From positions 1 through 36,399 of the forward strand of contig JACDOE010000010.1 of the NCBI GenBank assembly GCA_017656255.1: DNA of 36,399 bases, given 5' to 3'. Position numbers and translations under genes: made by a program. The notes under the pieces were generated by a model, which was not told the DNA's origin, did no database searches, and saw only the letters and a list, made by a program, of their open reading frames with translations. This document shows, piece after piece, positions 7,768 to 15,065 of the stretch (the stretch's first letter is position 1; the number at the start of each line of letters is the position of its first letter). This DNA comes from Bacillaceae bacterium. Lineage in GTDB: Bacteria; Bacillota; Bacilli; JACDOE01.

Positions 7768-8226
7768 ATGATGGCAGTGTCTTCAAGTCTGGTGAAAGTT
7801 TCGGCAGCTTCAACATGGGAAGGCGGCGTCAAAACCCGTAATGTCATTCGTAACTTTCCCGAGTTCTACATGGATGAGCCGGAGCAACTGGGAGGAACCG
7901 ATACCGCTCCCAATCCGATGGAATATGTCGTTGCGGCCCTGAACGGGTGCAAAGGCGTGATGATTCCCATGATTGCCGGGGAATTAAATTTTTCATTTAC
8001 CGGGATCCGGTTTGAAACCAGCGGTTACATCGATCCCCGCGGTTTAATGGGAGAAGAGGGTGTGTCCCCTCACTTCAAGAAAGTGAAGTTTAACGTCTAT
8101 ATCCAAACGGATGAAACAGATGAGCGACTGGAACAGTTAAAATCCCAGGTGGAAAAAAGATGCCCGGTCTTTAATCTCCTTAAAGATGCGGGAGTCGACC
8201 TGGAGGTTCAGTGGCACAAAGAATAA
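7768..8226 (+). CDS. OsmC/Ohr-family protein
   Basis: OsmC-like thiol peroxidase-fold protein; the family reduces organic or inorganic hydroperoxides. Both conserved cysteines are present, C61 in AALNGCKGVM and C132 in VEKRCPVFNLL, so the redox pair is intact. The 152-residue length is normal for the family. AAGGAG lies a few bases before two adjacent ATG codons and either could be used. It stands alone between two terminators. Which OsmC subgroup (Ohr, OsmC or YhfA-like) it belongs to cannot be settled by eye. Confidence 0.85.
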   Translation: MMAVSSSLVKVSAASTWEGGVKTRNVIRNFPEFYMDEPEQLGGTDTAPNPMEYVVAALNGCKGVMIPMIAGELNFSFTGIRFETSGYIDPRGLMGEEGVSPHFKKVKFNVYIQTDETDERLEQLKSQVEKRCPVFNLLKDAGVDLEVQWHKE

Positions 8227-8235
8227 AAAGCAAAG

Positions 8236-8271
8236 ACCGGCAGCCGCATGAAATGGCTGCCGGTTATTTTT
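8236..8271 (+). terminator. Terminator after the OsmC-like gene
   Basis: Perfect 10-base stem ACCGGCAGCC (8236-8245) and GGCTGCCGGT (8255-8264), then TATTTTT. It lies between converging genes and may also serve arsM, which ends at 8284. Confidence 0.85.
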
Positions 8272-8283
8272 CATTCCCCTGTT

Positions 8284-9084
8284 TTACGGTTTTCTGGCTT
8301 CGATGATGGCTGATGTGATGTAATCATCGATTCTCGTACCCGGTACCCACTCGCGAATAACCTCCCGGGTTTCATCTTTCGGCGTGATGCGGATATCCTG
8401 GAAACCGGCTGATTCCAGCATCCCGGTCAGGGCCTGAATCGATTCGGCACCGGTAACACAGCCGGCATGCAGCGTCAAATCCTGTTTCAATGCAGGCGGA
8501 AGCTCTGCTGTAGCGACGACATCGGATATGGCCAGTCGACCACCGGATTTCAAAACACGGTATGCTTCTTCAAATACCCGCTGTTTATCCGGAGACAAAT
8601 TAATCACACAGTTTGAAATAATGACATCTACGAGATTATCGGCCACTGGAAGGTTTTCAATTTCTCCCAATCGAAACTCCACATTCCAGTCATCACGTTT
8701 GTCCGCATTTCTTCGTGCTTTACTGATCATATCCGGGGTCATATCCACCCCGATCACTTTTCCGGTCTTCCCCACCTGACGGGCCGCAAGAAAACAGTCA
8801 AATCCACCGCCACTGCCGAGATCAAGCACTGTTTCACCGGGTTTCAGTTGTGCAATGGCATGCGGGTTACCGCATCCAAGACCCATATTGGCTCCTTCCG
8901 GAATAAATTGCAGATCTTCTCTGGCATAACCCAGTTTTTCTGCAATTTCATCAGATGCCGGCATATCACTGCCGCAACAACCGGTTTGCGGTGTACAACA
9001 ACTGCTATCCTGTTCCCGAGTGGCCACCTCACCATAATACTGCCGAACCGCTTCCCGAATTTGATCCTTCTGTGTTTCCTTCAT
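8284..9084 (-). CDS. arsM: Arsenite S-adenosylmethionine methyltransferase ArsM
   Basis: Methylates trivalent arsenic using SAM. The protein (266 residues) has the SAM motif VLDLGSGGGFDCFLA and the three conserved arsenic-binding cysteines: C71 (GLGCGNP), C149 (ISNCVINLSPDK) and C199 (HAGCVTGA). Two cysteine pairs lie near residues 29-30 and 36-37. The ORF can be extended to 9159, but that would run through the arsR stop. The ATG at 9084, nine bases after AAAGGGG and 17 bases after arsR, is the natural start. Cotranscription with arsR implies arsenic-inducible expression. Confidence 0.93.
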   Translation of the reverse strand: MKETQKDQIREAVRQYYGEVATREQDSSCCTPQTGCCGSDMPASDEIAEKLGYAREDLQFIPEGANMGLGCGNPHAIAQLKPGETVLDLGSGGGFDCFLAARQVGKTGKVIGVDMTPDMISKARRNADKRDDWNVEFRLGEIENLPVADNLVDVIISNCVINLSPDKQRVFEEAYRVLKSGGRLAISDVVATAELPPALKQDLTLHAGCVTGAESIQALTGMLESAGFQDIRITPKDETREVIREWVPGTRIDDYITSAIIEARKP

Positions 9085-9101
9085 AACTGACATCCCCTTT
9101 C

Positions 9102-9452
9102 TCAATTTTCTGTCGCACATGAACCCGTACCACAGTGACTGGGACGGAAAATACAGCAAAGCTCTTCAGAAAGCAAGTGATTCACTTCCTTTACGTTTAA
9201 GGTATAGTAACTGGATGTCCCTTTTGTTTCACGCAAAATCAGGCCGGCATCCAGCAGAATCTTCAAATGATACGAAAGCCTGGACTGCGCCATTCCGACG
9301 ATGTCACACAATTCACCGACACTGATTTTCCCGGACTGGCACAGGGTATACATGATATGAAGCCTTTTTTCATCAGCCAGGGCATGAAACTGCGTGGCAT
9401 AGGAGGCAAATGACGCCGGACCAACATCCACGCGAACGGGAATATGTTTCAT
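9102..9452 (-). CDS. arsR: ArsR-family arsenic-responsive repressor
   Basis: Winged-helix repressor of 116 residues. The recognition helix region is VGELCDIVGMAQSRLSYHLK and the wing lies near GLILRETKGTSSYYTL. It lacks the classical ELCVCD pair in the DNA-binding helix. Instead it carries C99, C100, C107 and C112 at the C-terminus. This resembles the variant sensor site known from Acidithiobacillus-type ArsR (Cys95, Cys96, Cys102). A GTG at 9458 is possible, but the ATG at 9452 is better spaced from AAGGATGAG. The operator at 9470-9493 lies just upstream, so the gene is probably autoregulated with arsM. Confidence 0.9.
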   Translation of the reverse strand: MKHIPVRVDVGPASFASYATQFHALADEKRLHIMYTLCQSGKISVGELCDIVGMAQSRLSYHLKILLDAGLILRETKGTSSYYTLNVKEVNHLLSEELCCIFRPSHCGTGSCATEN

Positions 9453-9469
9453 AAGCACTCATCCTTGTG

Positions 9470-9493
9470 TTTAATCAATTTTTTTTGATTAAA
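9470..9493. promoter_or_regulatory. ArsR operator upstream of arsRM
   Basis: Perfect inverted repeat TTTAATCAA (9470-9478), six T spacer, TTGATTAAA (9485-9493). The ATCAA-N6-TTGAT core is the classical ArsR/SmtB operator pattern. It starts 18 bases before the arsR ATG and would block the promoter or early elongation. Confidence 0.85.
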
Positions 9494-9729
9494 TGAAGTG
9501 TATCATAATCATGCACGATTGAACAGTCCTTTTTTCATAAATGAGCCACGGTTTGTTATTTTAAGAAAATTTATAATTTTATATTGAATTTATGTCTGTA
9601 TCCTGTATCCTGAAGACAAGTCTTGTTACAGAAAGATTTTGTTTGTGAAACATCTTAACCGTATACAGGTATGTTTCAACCAGCTCGCGCATAAGGTGAA
9701 GATGGAAAAATGAAAATGGAGGGGATTGA

Positions 9730-10506
9730 ATGAAACTGACGCGTCTCGGGCATGCCATGTATCTGTTAACCAGTAAAAAAGGAAAGAAGTACCTGATCGA
9801 TCCTTTTTACGATATGAATCCCGGCTGTCCGGAAACGTACATGCAGGAAGCGGAGCTAAAATCAATCGATGCTGTGTTCTTGACCCACGGTCATTTTGAC
9901 CACACCAGCGGCCTCAAGAACATTACCGACGTCAATCCGGACGTCCTGGTCGTAGCTCAGTACGAGCTGGCCATGATCTTGATGCAAAATGGGGTAAAGA
10001 ATGTTTATCCGCTCAATTACGGCGGTTCCATCCAGCTCGATGACGTCAAAGCCAGTATGGTCCAGGCCAAACATACCTCTTCTTATGGCGAAACAGAAGG
10101 AACACCCATCTATGCCGGGGAACCCGCAGGATATGTTTTTGATTTCCACGGGGACCGCACCCTCTATCATTCCGGTGATACGGCGATGATGTCCGACATG
10201 AAACTGATTCAGGACTTCTATCAACCGGATGTTGCCATTCTCTCCTGTTCCGGTCAGTTTGTGATGGGACCGGAAGAAGCGGCCTATGTCGTCAAGCATT
10301 TACTGGATGTTCAAACGGTGATTCCCAATCACCATTTTCCCAGCCAGGAACAGGCTCCCCGCAGAGATACGCTGAGCAACCTGCTCGAAGCTTTCCCTAT
10401 AGTTGAGAACATGATGGGAACAGATCAAAAGTTAAAAGCGTTGCTGGAGCCTGAAAAGCAGGTCAACGTGCTGATAGTTGATTTTGGTGAGGAAATTGAA
10501 TTGTAA
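9730..10506 (+). CDS. UPF0173-type metal-dependent hydrolase (MBL fold)
   Basis: Metallo-beta-lactamase-fold hydrolase of 258 residues resembling UPF0173/YtkL proteins (usually about 230). The metal site HGHFDH lies near residue 54, a further histidine is in AKHTSSYG near residue 115, and SGDTAMM plus PNHHFP supply the remaining ligands. The substrate is unknown. GGAGGGG precedes the ATG by six bases. It is alone, with a strong terminator after it. The insert around YGETEGTPIYAGEPAGYV is typical of this group of MBL proteins. Confidence 0.85.
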   Translation: MKLTRLGHAMYLLTSKKGKKYLIDPFYDMNPGCPETYMQEAELKSIDAVFLTHGHFDHTSGLKNITDVNPDVLVVAQYELAMILMQNGVKNVYPLNYGGSIQLDDVKASMVQAKHTSSYGETEGTPIYAGEPAGYVFDFHGDRTLYHSGDTAMMSDMKLIQDFYQPDVAILSCSGQFVMGPEEAAYVVKHLLDVQTVIPNHHFPSQEQAPRRDTLSNLLEAFPIVENMMGTDQKLKALLEPEKQVNVLIVDFGEEIEL

Positions 10507-10524
10507 TATGATGTATGTATAAAA

Positions 10525-10556
10525 AGACCTGGCGACAACATTAGTCGCCAGGTTTT
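10525..10556 (+). terminator. Terminator after the UPF0173-type gene
   Basis: Perfect 10-base stem ACCTGGCGAC (10527-10536) and GTCGCCAGGT (10544-10553) followed by TTTT. Confidence 0.85.
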
Positions 10557-10569
10557 TAGTGTGATCTTC

Positions 10570-10668
10570 GCAACAATATCAAGGACGCAAATATTAAAAT
10601 ATAGCGAAAAAAAGTACCTCTATCCTGAAGATAAACGCCGGCTTCTGACCTCCGACCTCCGATTCGAC
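10570..10668 (-). repeat. Degenerate copy of the dispersed intergenic repeat
   Basis: Read on the minus strand from the acetamidase stop, GAATCGGAGGTCGGAGGTC and CAGAAGCCGG are followed by TTTTTTTCGCTATATTTT. The same order, a purine-rich GGAGGTCGG tract and then a TTTTTCCGCTAT segment, occurs at 19830-19961 and 32499-32673. It is much decayed and the boundaries are approximate. Confidence 0.4.
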
Positions 10669-11973
10669 TCACAACTTGTATTGTTCCAGGACCAGATCCA
10701 GAATCCCCATTTTTTCCAGCAGGTCAACCGGAGCCAGCAGTGTCACTGTGACCACACCCGGATGTCGGCCAATCTGGATCGAACCGTTAATCGTTGCCCG
10801 GTTCAAAACCTCAGGCACCGACATTTCCAGTAATGCTGCCGCCCGCTGCAGTCCATTATCTGTGGCGACATTCAGATTTTCACCGGTTCCCACAAAGGAT
10901 ACGGGAGCTGTTTCTTCTATCCGATCCAGATCCCATTCCCTTGCCAGATCCAGCGCTTTTTCCTTCTCTTCCGCCGTAAACGGTCGGGCCAGATAAGGGA
11001 GATCGTCCTGCACTGGTAACAGAACAGGTCCCGCCAGTTCCAGTCCCTTTATGACCTGTACCTGCAGTGTTACAATGCCTGATACATCGGTGGTATGGCC
11101 TGCAATTTCGCCATCTCCCTGCATGGCGTGCATATCTCCGAGATAAACCCCTCCTCCGGGCACCTTGACCGGACAGAGGAGTACCGCCCCTTCCCGGACC
11201 CGGTTAATATCCATATGCCCGTCGGTACGATGTCGGTCCAGTTCTTCTTCTGTCAGAGCATATTCATGGGGGGCGTCAATCAGAAAGGAACCGAAATCAC
11301 CCGCGTTATGCGAATCCGGTATTGGACAGGACGGCGTGGTTCCCAACTGTCCAAGAAACGGCCTGACCCGTGCCTGCAGACCAACCAGATCATGGGGCGC
11401 AAACGTCACCACCGGGTTTTGTACGGACTTCTCAGGGGTCTTCATATAGTGCCTGCCTTTTCGAGCGATTTTCTCCGCCGCTTCACCGTGCACCGTCACC
11501 CCGAGTCTCCTCGCTTCATCAAATACCATCGTATAGCCGTTTGTAAATACGAACGGCGTTGCTTCCGCACCGCAGTGAACGCAACGAACCGCTCCCGCTC
11601 CAATGCCTTCAATTCTTGTCTTCGGATAAACAATGCCGCATCCCGGACACTTACCCGCCACATAAGGATCCCCGACAAACCGATCCTCCACCGTTTTATC
11701 ATTGCCGGACGCAGTGGCGATGGAGGTAACGCGTATTGACTCAATCCGTATCGCAATCGCATCCCCCACTTCCGCTCCCTCCACATAGACCGGACGGGTC
11801 ACTTCATGTCCACCGCGAAGACTGGGCGTGATCATCGGTCCCCAGCAACCGGGTGTTGTGTTGGCTACAATGTATCCCCCGTTTTCCACCGGACCCAGCA
11901 TCTCCTGCGACGGATCAAGTACGCCATCGGTAAACGCATCCACATAGACTGTCTGTTGTGCTTTTTTCTCCAT
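10669..11973 (-). CDS. Acetamidase/formamidase family protein
   Basis: Amidase of the FmdA/AmdA family, expected to release ammonia from formamide, acetamide or a related short amide. Family signatures include NTTPGCWGPMI, the PGGGVYLGDMHAMQGDGE segment that holds catalytic and metal-site residues, and a C-terminal ATDNGLQRAAALL. Around residues 105-135 a CPGC-x-CVHC four-cysteine insert looks like a zinc ribbon. The ATG at 11973 is preceded by GGGAGGAG; the ORF extension to 12018 lacks a binding site. It is a single-gene unit with a strong dyad in its leader (12001-12034), so expression is probably controlled. Confidence 0.88.
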   Translation of the reverse strand: MEKKAQQTVYVDAFTDGVLDPSQEMLGPVENGGYIVANTTPGCWGPMITPSLRGGHEVTRPVYVEGAEVGDAIAIRIESIRVTSIATASGNDKTVEDRFVGDPYVAGKCPGCGIVYPKTRIEGIGAGAVRCVHCGAEATPFVFTNGYTMVFDEARRLGVTVHGEAAEKIARKGRHYMKTPEKSVQNPVVTFAPHDLVGLQARVRPFLGQLGTTPSCPIPDSHNAGDFGSFLIDAPHEYALTEEELDRHRTDGHMDINRVREGAVLLCPVKVPGGGVYLGDMHAMQGDGEIAGHTTDVSGIVTLQVQVIKGLELAGPVLLPVQDDLPYLARPFTAEEKEKALDLAREWDLDRIEETAPVSFVGTGENLNVATDNGLQRAAALLEMSVPEVLNRATINGSIQIGRHPGVVTVTLLAPVDLLEKMGILDLVLEQYKL

Positions 11974-12000
11974 CCCTGTCTCCTCCCATTCATCCCTTGC

Positions 12001-12034
12001 TGTTACACCCATACTCATGGGTATGGGTGTAACA
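12001..12034. promoter_or_regulatory. Perfect 14-bp dyad in the acetamidase leader
   Basis: TGTTACACCCATAC (12001-12014) and GTATGGGTGTAACA (12021-12034), identical arms with a six-base spacer, 28 bases before the acetamidase start. It lacks a T tract, so an operator (DNA level) or an RNA stem that affects translation is more likely than a terminator. I do not recognise the cognate regulator. Confidence 0.7.
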
Positions 12035-12116
12035 AGAATCGCATTTTACCAGTTTATAAATATGCAAGGTCCACGACATTCATGTCCAAAAACGTATTCA
12101 GATCCGGAAGGAGAGA

Positions 12117-12158
12117 TTAAAAAACATCAAGCAAGATGAAACATCCGGCTTGATGTTT
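12117..12158 (-). terminator. Terminator after mobA
   Basis: Arms AAACATCAAGC (12122-12132) and GCTTGATGTTT (12148-12158) with a 15-base loop and six T on the minus strand (12119-12124). It lies 21 bases past the mobA stop. Confidence 0.8.
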
Positions 12159-12179
12159 AAAAGGATGGGAAAATTCATG

Positions 12180-12809
12180 TCACACATGTTTTTTTGACTT
12201 TTCCATTTGAAGCATGTTCTGATATTCCTGCGGCGTATCAAAACTCATCACAAAACGGAGATCCAGTCGATGCCTTAGAAAATCCTGATCCGTCATCGGG
12301 ACATAGTAAATGGTATGCAAAAGATCTTCATCTTTGCACAATCCTCTGCTGATCAGTTTGGAAATCCGGTCCGCACTCTTTTTATGATAAATAGCCTGCA
12401 AAAGATAAGGCCTGCCGCCGATGATCGGAATGGCGGCATCCGCCCTTTCTTGTTTGCGAGATTTCTGCATCAGGGAAGCGGCGTCAGGTGACAGAAACGG
12501 CATGTCACACGCAGTCACCCAGACATCCTGATATTTGGCGAGGGACAGAGCAGCGTGTATGCCACTGATCGGCCCTTTTCCCTGGTAATAATCCGTAATA
12601 ATGCGTACCGTATTTCCCAGCACTTTCAAGAAAGGTTTCGGATCGTTGCTGACCAGAATGATTTCATCCGATACCTCCCTCATCAGACGGATTTGCCGCT
12701 GAACCATAATTTCACCATGAAAAGGGAGCAATGCCTTATGGGATCCTTCCATTCTCCGGTTTTCACCGCCTGCCAGTATTACACCCGTCAGCTTGTTGAT
12801 TTCACCCAC
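12180..12809 (-). CDS. mobA: Molybdenum cofactor guanylyltransferase MobA
   Basis: MobA joins GMP to molybdopterin-molybdenum to make the MGD cofactor of DMSO-reductase-family enzymes such as nitrate reductase. The nucleotidyltransferase signature GVILAGGENRRMEGSHKALL is at the N-terminus. KGPISGIHAAL, TACDMPFLSP and the PIIGGRPYLLQAIYHK segment follow. The reading frame begins with GTG at 12809, but the AAAAGGGGG tract is very close, so the exact start is uncertain. An FNR-like box lies upstream (12852-12867). No molybdoenzyme gene lies in the window. Confidence 0.9.
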   Translation of the reverse strand: MGEINKLTGVILAGGENRRMEGSHKALLPFHGEIMVQRQIRLMREVSDEIILVSNDPKPFLKVLGNTVRIITDYYQGKGPISGIHAALSLAKYQDVWVTACDMPFLSPDAASLMQKSRKQERADAAIPIIGGRPYLLQAIYHKKSADRISKLISRGLCKDEDLLHTIYYVPMTDQDFLRHRLDLRFVMSFDTPQEYQNMLQMEKSKKHV

Positions 12810-12823
12810 CCCCTTTTAACAAA

Positions 12824-12867
12824 AATATAAACCGGCTCATCCCGTTAATGCTGTGAAATACATCACG
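12824..12867 (-). promoter_or_regulatory. FNR-like box and -10 for mobA
   Basis: TGTGA-AATACA-TCACG (12852-12867) matches the Bacillus FNR consensus TGTGA-N6-TCACA except for the last base. On the minus strand a TATATT hexamer (12824-12829) would put the start point near 12817 and the centre of the box near -42. That is the position of a class II activator. Confidence 0.65.
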
Positions 12868-12903
12868 GATTTTCACAACCTGTTCAAAGATGATTCCAAA
12901 AGT

Positions 12904-12947
12904 TGTGACAAATGTCACACTTGTTTTTTCTGTATGTAGTGTATACT
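12904..12947 (+). promoter_or_regulatory. FNR box and promoter of fnr
   Basis: TGTGA-CAAATG-TCACA (12904-12919) is a perfect FNR/CRP-type palindrome. TATACT (12942-12947) is a good -10 that predicts a start near 12954, placing the box centre at about -42. This suggests positive autoregulation of fnr. Confidence 0.8.
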
Positions 12948-12989
12948 AAACATAACGATTAAAACCCTGTACGATAAGGAGGATTCCAG

Positions 12990-13715
12990 ATGAGTTCTTC
13001 CATGTTGCAAACGGATCGCCCCTATTCACTCAAAAATACCAATCTGTTTTCCGAGGAAACCTATAACAGATTAAAGGAAATCATGTATGAGCAGAAAGTA
13101 GAAGCCGGAACCTATATTTTCTGGGATTCCGACCCGGCTGACAAATTGTACTATATCAAAAAGGGACACGTCCGGATTACCAAATCCACAGATGACGGCA
13201 AAGAGTTTATTCTTTACCTGTTTCAGGACGGAGATCTGTTCGGGGAATGGGGCAGTTACGAGAATGCTCGCTACAGTTATAACGCTGTTGCTGCTGATGA
13301 ATGTGTCCTCGGCGTCGTTCAGCAACGGGACCTGGAAATCCTCCTCTGGCAACATGGTGAGATGGCCGTTGAACTGATGAAATGGATGGGAATCATGCAC
13401 CGCATCACCCAGACCAAATTCCGGGATCTGATGATGTACGGCAAAACCGGTGCCCTCTGTTCCACCCTGATTCGCCTGGCCAACACATATGGTCAGGAAA
13501 CACAGGAAGGCACGGTGATCTCTCGGCATTTTACCAACACAGAACTGGGTGACATGATCGGTGCAACCCGGGAAAGTGTCAACCGGATTCTCAGCGATCT
13601 CCGGTCGAAAAAAGTGCTCCGTTATGAGGACGGGAACATTCTGATCATGGATATTGATTATTTAAAAGATGTCTGCCACTGTGAAGAATGTCCACTGTCA
13701 GTCTGCCGAATTTGA
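12990..13715 (+). CDS. fnr: Fnr, oxygen-sensing Crp/Fnr-family activator
   Basis: Global anaerobic activator. An N-terminal cyclic-nucleotide-type beta-barrel (residues about 20-130) is followed by a dimer helix and an HTH with FTNTELGDMIGATRESVNRIL. The C-terminus ends DVCHCEECPLSVCRI; C231, C234 and C239 have the same CX2CX4C spacing as the Fe-S ligands of Bacillus subtilis Fnr, and D near residue 145 (FRDLMMYGK) could be the fourth ligand. C229 is an extra cysteine. The ATG follows AAGGAGG. Divergent mobA, the downstream stress gene and fnr itself all have FNR-like boxes. Confidence 0.93.
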   Translation: MSSSMLQTDRPYSLKNTNLFSEETYNRLKEIMYEQKVEAGTYIFWDSDPADKLYYIKKGHVRITKSTDDGKEFILYLFQDGDLFGEWGSYENARYSYNAVAADECVLGVVQQRDLEILLWQHGEMAVELMKWMGIMHRITQTKFRDLMMYGKTGALCSTLIRLANTYGQETQEGTVISRHFTNTELGDMIGATRESVNRILSDLRSKKVLRYEDGNILIMDIDYLKDVCHCEECPLSVCRI

Positions 13716-13737
13716 TCCAGAATATCGCACACAACAG

Positions 13738-13775
13738 GCAAACGGATCTTTGAAAATGATTCGTTTGCTTTTTTT
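13738..13775 (+). terminator. Terminator after fnr
   Basis: GCAAACGGATC (13738-13748) pairs with GATTCGTTTGC (13758-13768) with one mismatch position, followed by seven T. Confidence 0.8.
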
Positions 13776-13778
13776 GTA

Positions 13779-13827
13779 TGTGACAATCGTCATAGCTAAA
13801 TTTTTCCGGGAGGCTTAGACTTAAAAT
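13779..13827 (+). promoter_or_regulatory. FNR-like box upstream of the usp gene
   Basis: TGTGA-CAATCG-TCATA (13779-13794) differs from the FNR consensus by one base. A weak -10 TAGACT (13816-13821) would place the box near -41.5. A better TAAAAT at 13822-13827 would place it near -47. Confidence 0.5.
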
Positions 13828-13907
13828 GGGAAGGGATTAATTGATCCTCATCAAGTTATCTTAACGTGCCCCGACCCGAATGATGAACAAGTCTGGGAGG
13901 GAGAATC

Positions 13908-14342
13908 ATGTTGACATTTTATTCTCGCATTCAGGTGGCATACGACGGATCGGAGTTGAGTGAAAAAGCTCTGGATATGGCCATTACACTGGCCAAACAG
14001 GATAAACAGGTACAATTGGGCGTGACGCACGTCATTACCTCATCGTCCCATCATGATGTCTATGGAATGCCTGAAGTCGATCTGCTGGAATCGGCCCGGG
14101 AAGAAGCCCATAAACTCATGGAAGACGTCAAAAAGAAACTGGACGAATTACCGAACAAAACAAGAACCTATATCCTGGAGGGCAATCCGGGCAAAGTGCT
14201 TGTGGATTTTGCCAAAAAGAACGATGTGGATCTGATCATTATCGGAAGCCGGGGACTCAGCGGATTTAAGGAATTTTTCATGGGAAGCGTCAGTCACCAT
14301 GTGGTCCAGAAATCACACTGTCCGGTACTTGTCGTCAAATAA
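13908..14342 (+). CDS. Universal stress protein (UspA family)
   Basis: Single-domain Usp protein of 144 residues. The ATP-binding signature G-2X-G-9X-G-S is seen in GSRGLSGFKEFFMGSVS near residues 115-131, and the VAYDGSELSEKAL start is typical, so it should bind ATP and dimerise. GGGAGG lies seven bases before the ATG. It is flanked by terminators, and an FNR-like box lies upstream. This suggests induction under oxygen limitation. Confidence 0.92.
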   Translation: MLTFYSRIQVAYDGSELSEKALDMAITLAKQDKQVQLGVTHVITSSSHHDVYGMPEVDLLESAREEAHKLMEDVKKKLDELPNKTRTYILEGNPGKVLVDFAKKNDVDLIIIGSRGLSGFKEFFMGSVSHHVVQKSHCPVLVVK

Positions 14343-14368
14343 TCGGCCTCTCTTATTGAATATATACT

Positions 14369-14396
14369 AAAAAAGCCCGTTAGCAGGGGCTTTTTT
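14369..14396 (+). terminator. Terminator after the usp gene
   Basis: AAAAAAGCCC (14369-14378) and GGGCTTTTTT (14387-14396) form a symmetric stem with an eight-base loop; the T side directly follows the stem. Confidence 0.85.
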
Positions 14397-14422
14397 AGTG
14401 TATTTAACGATGATTTTAAAGA

Positions 14423-14458
14423 AAGAACCCGCCCCTTTGGGGACAGGTTCTTCTTTTT
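14423..14458. terminator. Bidirectional hairpin between usp and hsp20
   Basis: AAGAACC (14423-14429) pairs with GGTTCTT (14446-14452), with an inner CCCC-TTT-GGGG stem. Seven T follow on the plus strand. The minus-strand side is also T-rich, so it can terminate hsp20, which ends at 14469. The GGGGACAGGTTCTT arm recalls REP-like repeats seen in other Bacillota. Confidence 0.6.
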
Positions 14459-14468
14459 TTAATACCAA

Positions 14469-14927
14469 TCACGAAGTCAGGCCATTAATTTTGATTTTTT
14501 TCACTTTCCGCTCTTTCAGTTTCGGAATATGGATGTAGAGGACACCATGTCTGGTTTTCGCCTTTATGTCATCCATGTTGGCATCGTCCGGGAGCGTAAA
14601 CGATCTGCGAAATGCGCCATATTTCCGTTCAACCCTGTGAGTTTCTTCATCCTCTGTTGTCTCTTCCATACGCTTTTCCCCTTTCAGGGTGAGCAGATTG
14701 CCGTTCATTTCGATTTCAATATCGTCGGGTTCGAGGCCGGGGACTTCTACTTCGACCACATATTTTTTTGACTTCTCTTTAATATCAATTGCCGGCACAA
14801 AGGAACGTTTCTGAGTAAAAAAGCCGTCGTCACTGAAGAAACGTTCAAACATCTGGTGAACCTCATCCTGAAAAGGAGCCAACCAGTTGTCGTCCTGTCG
14901 GTGGTGATCCCGTTTGATCAAAGCCAT
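14469..14927 (-). CDS. Hsp20/alpha-crystallin small heat shock protein
   Basis: ATP-independent holdase chaperone of 152 residues. The alpha-crystallin domain spans roughly residues 45-140: VVEVEVPGLEPDDIEIEMNG, ERKYGAFRRSFTLPDDA, and the A-x-x-x-GVLYIHIPK signature near the end. A C-terminal IKI motif fits the I-x-I/V assembly tail. The ATG at 14927 follows GGGGAGGGG; an in-frame ATG at 14948 would precede that site. An FNR-like palindrome lies at 14991-15006. Confidence 0.92.
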   Translation of the reverse strand: MALIKRDHHRQDDNWLAPFQDEVHQMFERFFSDDGFFTQKRSFVPAIDIKEKSKKYVVEVEVPGLEPDDIEIEMNGNLLTLKGEKRMEETTEDEETHRVERKYGAFRRSFTLPDDANMDDIKAKTRHGVLYIHIPKLKERKVKKIKINGLTS

Positions 14928-14963
14928 TTTGAACCCCTCCCCTGTCATATTAGTTACACTTTA

Positions 14964-15006
14964 GTTGTACCACACCGGTTGAAATCAGGGAGTGACATTC
15001 GTCACG
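14964..15006 (-). promoter_or_regulatory. FNR-like box and extended -10 for hsp20
   Basis: AGTGA-CATTCG-TCACG (14991-15006) keeps the GTGA-N6-TCAC core of the FNR consensus. On the minus strand TGG-TACAAC (TACAAC at 14964-14969) is an extended -10 that places the box centre near -41.5. The box directly abuts the T tract of the ectD terminator. Confidence 0.45.
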
Positions 15007-15037
15007 AAAAAAGAGCCCGGCTGGCATACCGGGCTCT
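15007..15037 (-). terminator. Terminator of the ectABCD operon
   Basis: AGAGCCCGG (15012-15020) and CCGGGCTCT (15029-15037) with an eight-base loop, then six T on the minus strand. It lies 28 bases after the ectD stop. Confidence 0.88.
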
Positions 15038-15065
15038 GCTATCAAGCATTGGCATAAGATTCGAT

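Noticed and set aside
9626-9865. 79-codon minus-strand frame near the UPF0173-type gene
   Set aside because: It overlaps that gene's start antisense and lacks a ribosome binding site or recognisable motif.
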